Positions 8,563 to 9,401 of a DNA stretch of 9,401 nucleotides are shown one piece after another. Under the pieces are notes generated by a model that saw nothing but the letters and a program-made list of their open reading frames with translations, did not search any database and was not told the DNA's origin. How positions within the stretch are numbered: the stretch's first letter is position 1; each line of letters starts with the position of its first letter. The translations under genes were made by a program, and so were the position numbers. The stretch is from Chitinophaga pinensis (GTDB lineage: Bacteria; Bacteroidota; Bacteroidia; M30B66), in NCBI GenBank assembly GCA_943330985.1, contig CALQJV010000026.1, forward strand, positions 1-9,401, in the 5' to 3' direction.

Positions 8563-9027
8563 TTAAATGGTTATAACCAATCGTGTTTCTTTCACTTCTG
8601 AAATTAATACAGTCTTGGCTTCTTTTGAATTTGTTGTTTGATCTATTTTTTTTCTTTGGCCTTTCTTTGATGGAAGGTATTGAATGCTTTCCAAATCGGA
8701 ACCAAGCAATTCTCCCGAAAATTTATCTCCGTTTGTCATCAATATCTCTATTTCCTTTCCGACATATTTAACAAATTGTCGTTGATGACGAAATGGTGAA
8801 TCGATTCCAGGTGAAGAAACTTCCAACTCAAAGTCTTGTTGTTCGCGATCAAATTGTGACTCGATATGTTTGCTAAGAGCAATACAGTCTTTGATAGAAA
8901 CATGCTCATCATTCTCAATGAAAATACTTATTCGGTTGCCCGAACGAACATTTACATCAATGAGATAATTTGCAGAATCCTTTAAAAAGGCCTCACTTAG
9001 CTCTACAATATGCTCTTTACGAATCAT
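8563..9027 (-). CDS. rimP: Ribosome maturation factor RimP
   Basis: RimP helps assemble the 30S ribosomal subunit. The 154-residue product has the usual two-domain form. The N-terminal alpha/beta domain (about 1-80) ends in the family signature ELEVSSPGIDSPFRHQRQF (67-85). An SH3-like beta-barrel domain follows (about 87-153), including GKEIEILMTNGDKFSGEL and a lysine-rich insertion around 120-138. The length is normal. It is the first gene of rimP-nusA-infB, and that gene order itself supports the call. The start at 9027-9025 gives the expected N terminus and no better in-frame start lies upstream. The preceding AAAGAAATG offers only a weak ribosome site. A promoter and a leader hairpin lie immediately upstream. 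Confidence 0.96.
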   Translation of the reverse strand: MIRKEHIVELSEAFLKDSANYLIDVNVRSGNRISIFIENDEHVSIKDCIALSKHIESQFDREQQDFELEVSSPGIDSPFRHQRQFVKYVGKEIEILMTNGDKFSGELLGSDLESIQYLPSKKGQRKKIDQTTNSKEAKTVLISEVKETRLVITI

Positions 9028-9044
9028 TTCTTTATCATCGAAAT

Positions 9045-9071
9045 AAAAAAAGGGACACTGTCCCCTTCTCT
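9045..9071 (-). terminator. Terminator-like hairpin in the rimP-nusA-infB leader
   Basis: On the minus strand the core is GGGAC-AGT-GTCCC (9064 to 9052), followed at once by seven T residues (9051-9045). The arm before it, GAGAAG, can pair with the T run through A-U and G-U pairs, extending the stem. On the plus strand these would be A-C mismatches, so the structure favours the minus-strand RNA. It sits about 10-15 bases after the predicted transcription start and 18 bases before the rimP ATG. It has the form of an intrinsic terminator but lies upstream of the operon, so it could be an attenuator, a 5' stabilising hairpin, or a stop for antisense transcripts coming from the right. Confidence 0.55.
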
Positions 9072-9081
9072 AAAACCGCGG

Positions 9082-9112
9082 CAAAAGTACAATAAGATTT
9101 TTAAAACACAAA
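9082..9112 (-). promoter_or_regulatory. Promoter of the rimP-nusA-infB operon
   Basis: On the minus strand a -33 TTTG (9112-9109) is separated by 19 bases from TACTTTTG (9089-9082), an exact match to the Bacteroidota TTTG/TAnnTTTG promoter form. The predicted start is near 9075-9078, giving a leader of about 50 bases that contains the hairpin at 9045-9071. Confidence 0.7.
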
Positions 9113-9212
9113 GAAGCCTTTTATCAAACTTGAATTTTTCTTTAATAAGTCATCTTAAATCAACCAAATAATCTATTCCATTTTTTTCCGACATTAAGCT
9201 TTATATGTTCAT

Positions 9213-9242
9213 TTTGTTTGATTATCAATTTCATTATATTTG
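9213..9242 (+). promoter_or_regulatory. Promoter of the rightward gene at 9306
   Basis: TTTG at 9213-9216 and TATATTTG at 9235-9242 are separated by 18 bases and match the Bacteroidota promoter form. The start would be near 9248, leaving a leader of about 57 bases before the ATG. It is divergent from the rimP promoter. The 120 bases between the two promoters hold nothing else I can identify. Confidence 0.65.
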
Positions 9243-9305
9243 CCCGAATTCTAAAACACAATTCTTAATTAATTATTCACCTTTCATCTTTTAATACGCT
9301 TTAAA

Positions 9306-9401
9306 ATGAGCAATCAAGAAGCTTTGAAAACAAGCAACAAACCCAAATCAGAAGGAAACGGAATTGGTTCCTTTTTTTCAGCAACAGTAATTTTATCTTC
9401 C
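9306..9401 (+). CDS. 5' end of a probable membrane protein, possibly an ExbB/TolQ/MotA-type proton channel
   Basis: An ATG after an AT-rich leader opens a frame that runs to the window edge (32 codons, no stop). The product starts with a hydrophilic Lys/Ser/Asn-rich segment (1-20) and turns hydrophobic from Gly21 (GSFFSATVILSS), as at the start of a transmembrane helix. Bacteroidota ExbB-like proteins often have such a short charged N terminus before their first helix, but this resemblance is generic and the identity is a guess. The coding status is supported by the well-formed promoter at 9213-9242 and by the divergent layout. Confidence 0.6.
   Translation, partial: MSNQEALKTSNKPKSEGNGIGSFFSATVILSS

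Noticed and set aside
7831..8576. Plus-strand frames opposite nusA
   Set aside because: The NusA S1 and KH motifs on the minus strand are unmistakable. The antisense products resemble nothing recognisable.
9113..9212. Possible riboswitch or small RNA between the divergent promoters near rimP
   Set aside because: No paired structure, conserved aptamer-like block or extra promoter is visible; it appears to be plain AT-rich spacer.

Overview
The window is an AT-rich chromosomal stretch from a member of the Bacteroidota, probably a flavobacterium-like or cytophaga-like aerobe. The evidence is three promoters with the Bacteroidota primary-sigma form (TTTG near -33, TAnnTTTG near -7) or its -7 half, a general lack of strong Shine-Dalgarno sequences, a Bacteroidota-type IF-2 with a very long linker, and an alternative complex III (ACIII) cluster whose ActB carries the extended Tat leader typical of the phylum. 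I saw no mobile element, CRISPR array, tRNA or rRNA.

Layout from left to right. Positions 1-2200 (minus) hold the first 733 codons of actB, which runs off the left edge. Positions 2238-3494 (minus) hold actA, a six-haem membrane-anchored cytochrome c. Together they start an ACIII operon reading leftward; ACIII oxidises menaquinol and passes electrons to cytochrome c or directly to a haem-copper oxidase. Positions 3495-3782 are a 288-bp, very AT-rich divergent control region. It holds a likely actA promoter, a perfect 25-bp palindrome of the Fur/PerR type, and a weaker promoter for the rightward gene. Positions 3783-4268 (plus) encode a small secreted SPOR-domain protein, which meets infB tail to tail with three bases between the stop codons.

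Positions 4272-9027 (minus) are the conserved rimP-nusA-infB operon, transcribed in that order: ribosome maturation factor, transcription elongation/termination factor and initiation factor 2. It links 30S assembly, transcription and translation initiation, as in many bacteria. Positions 9028-9305 form a 278-bp divergent intergenic region with a very good promoter for rimP, a terminator-like hairpin just inside the rimP leader, and a very good promoter for a rightward gene whose first 32 codons (9306-9401) end the window.

The genes are mainly housekeeping and respiratory. I see no undescribed multi-gene system. The items most worth a second look are non-coding: the palindrome upstream of actA, and the promoter-proximal hairpin ahead of rimP-nusA-infB, where NusA-sensitive attenuation could act.
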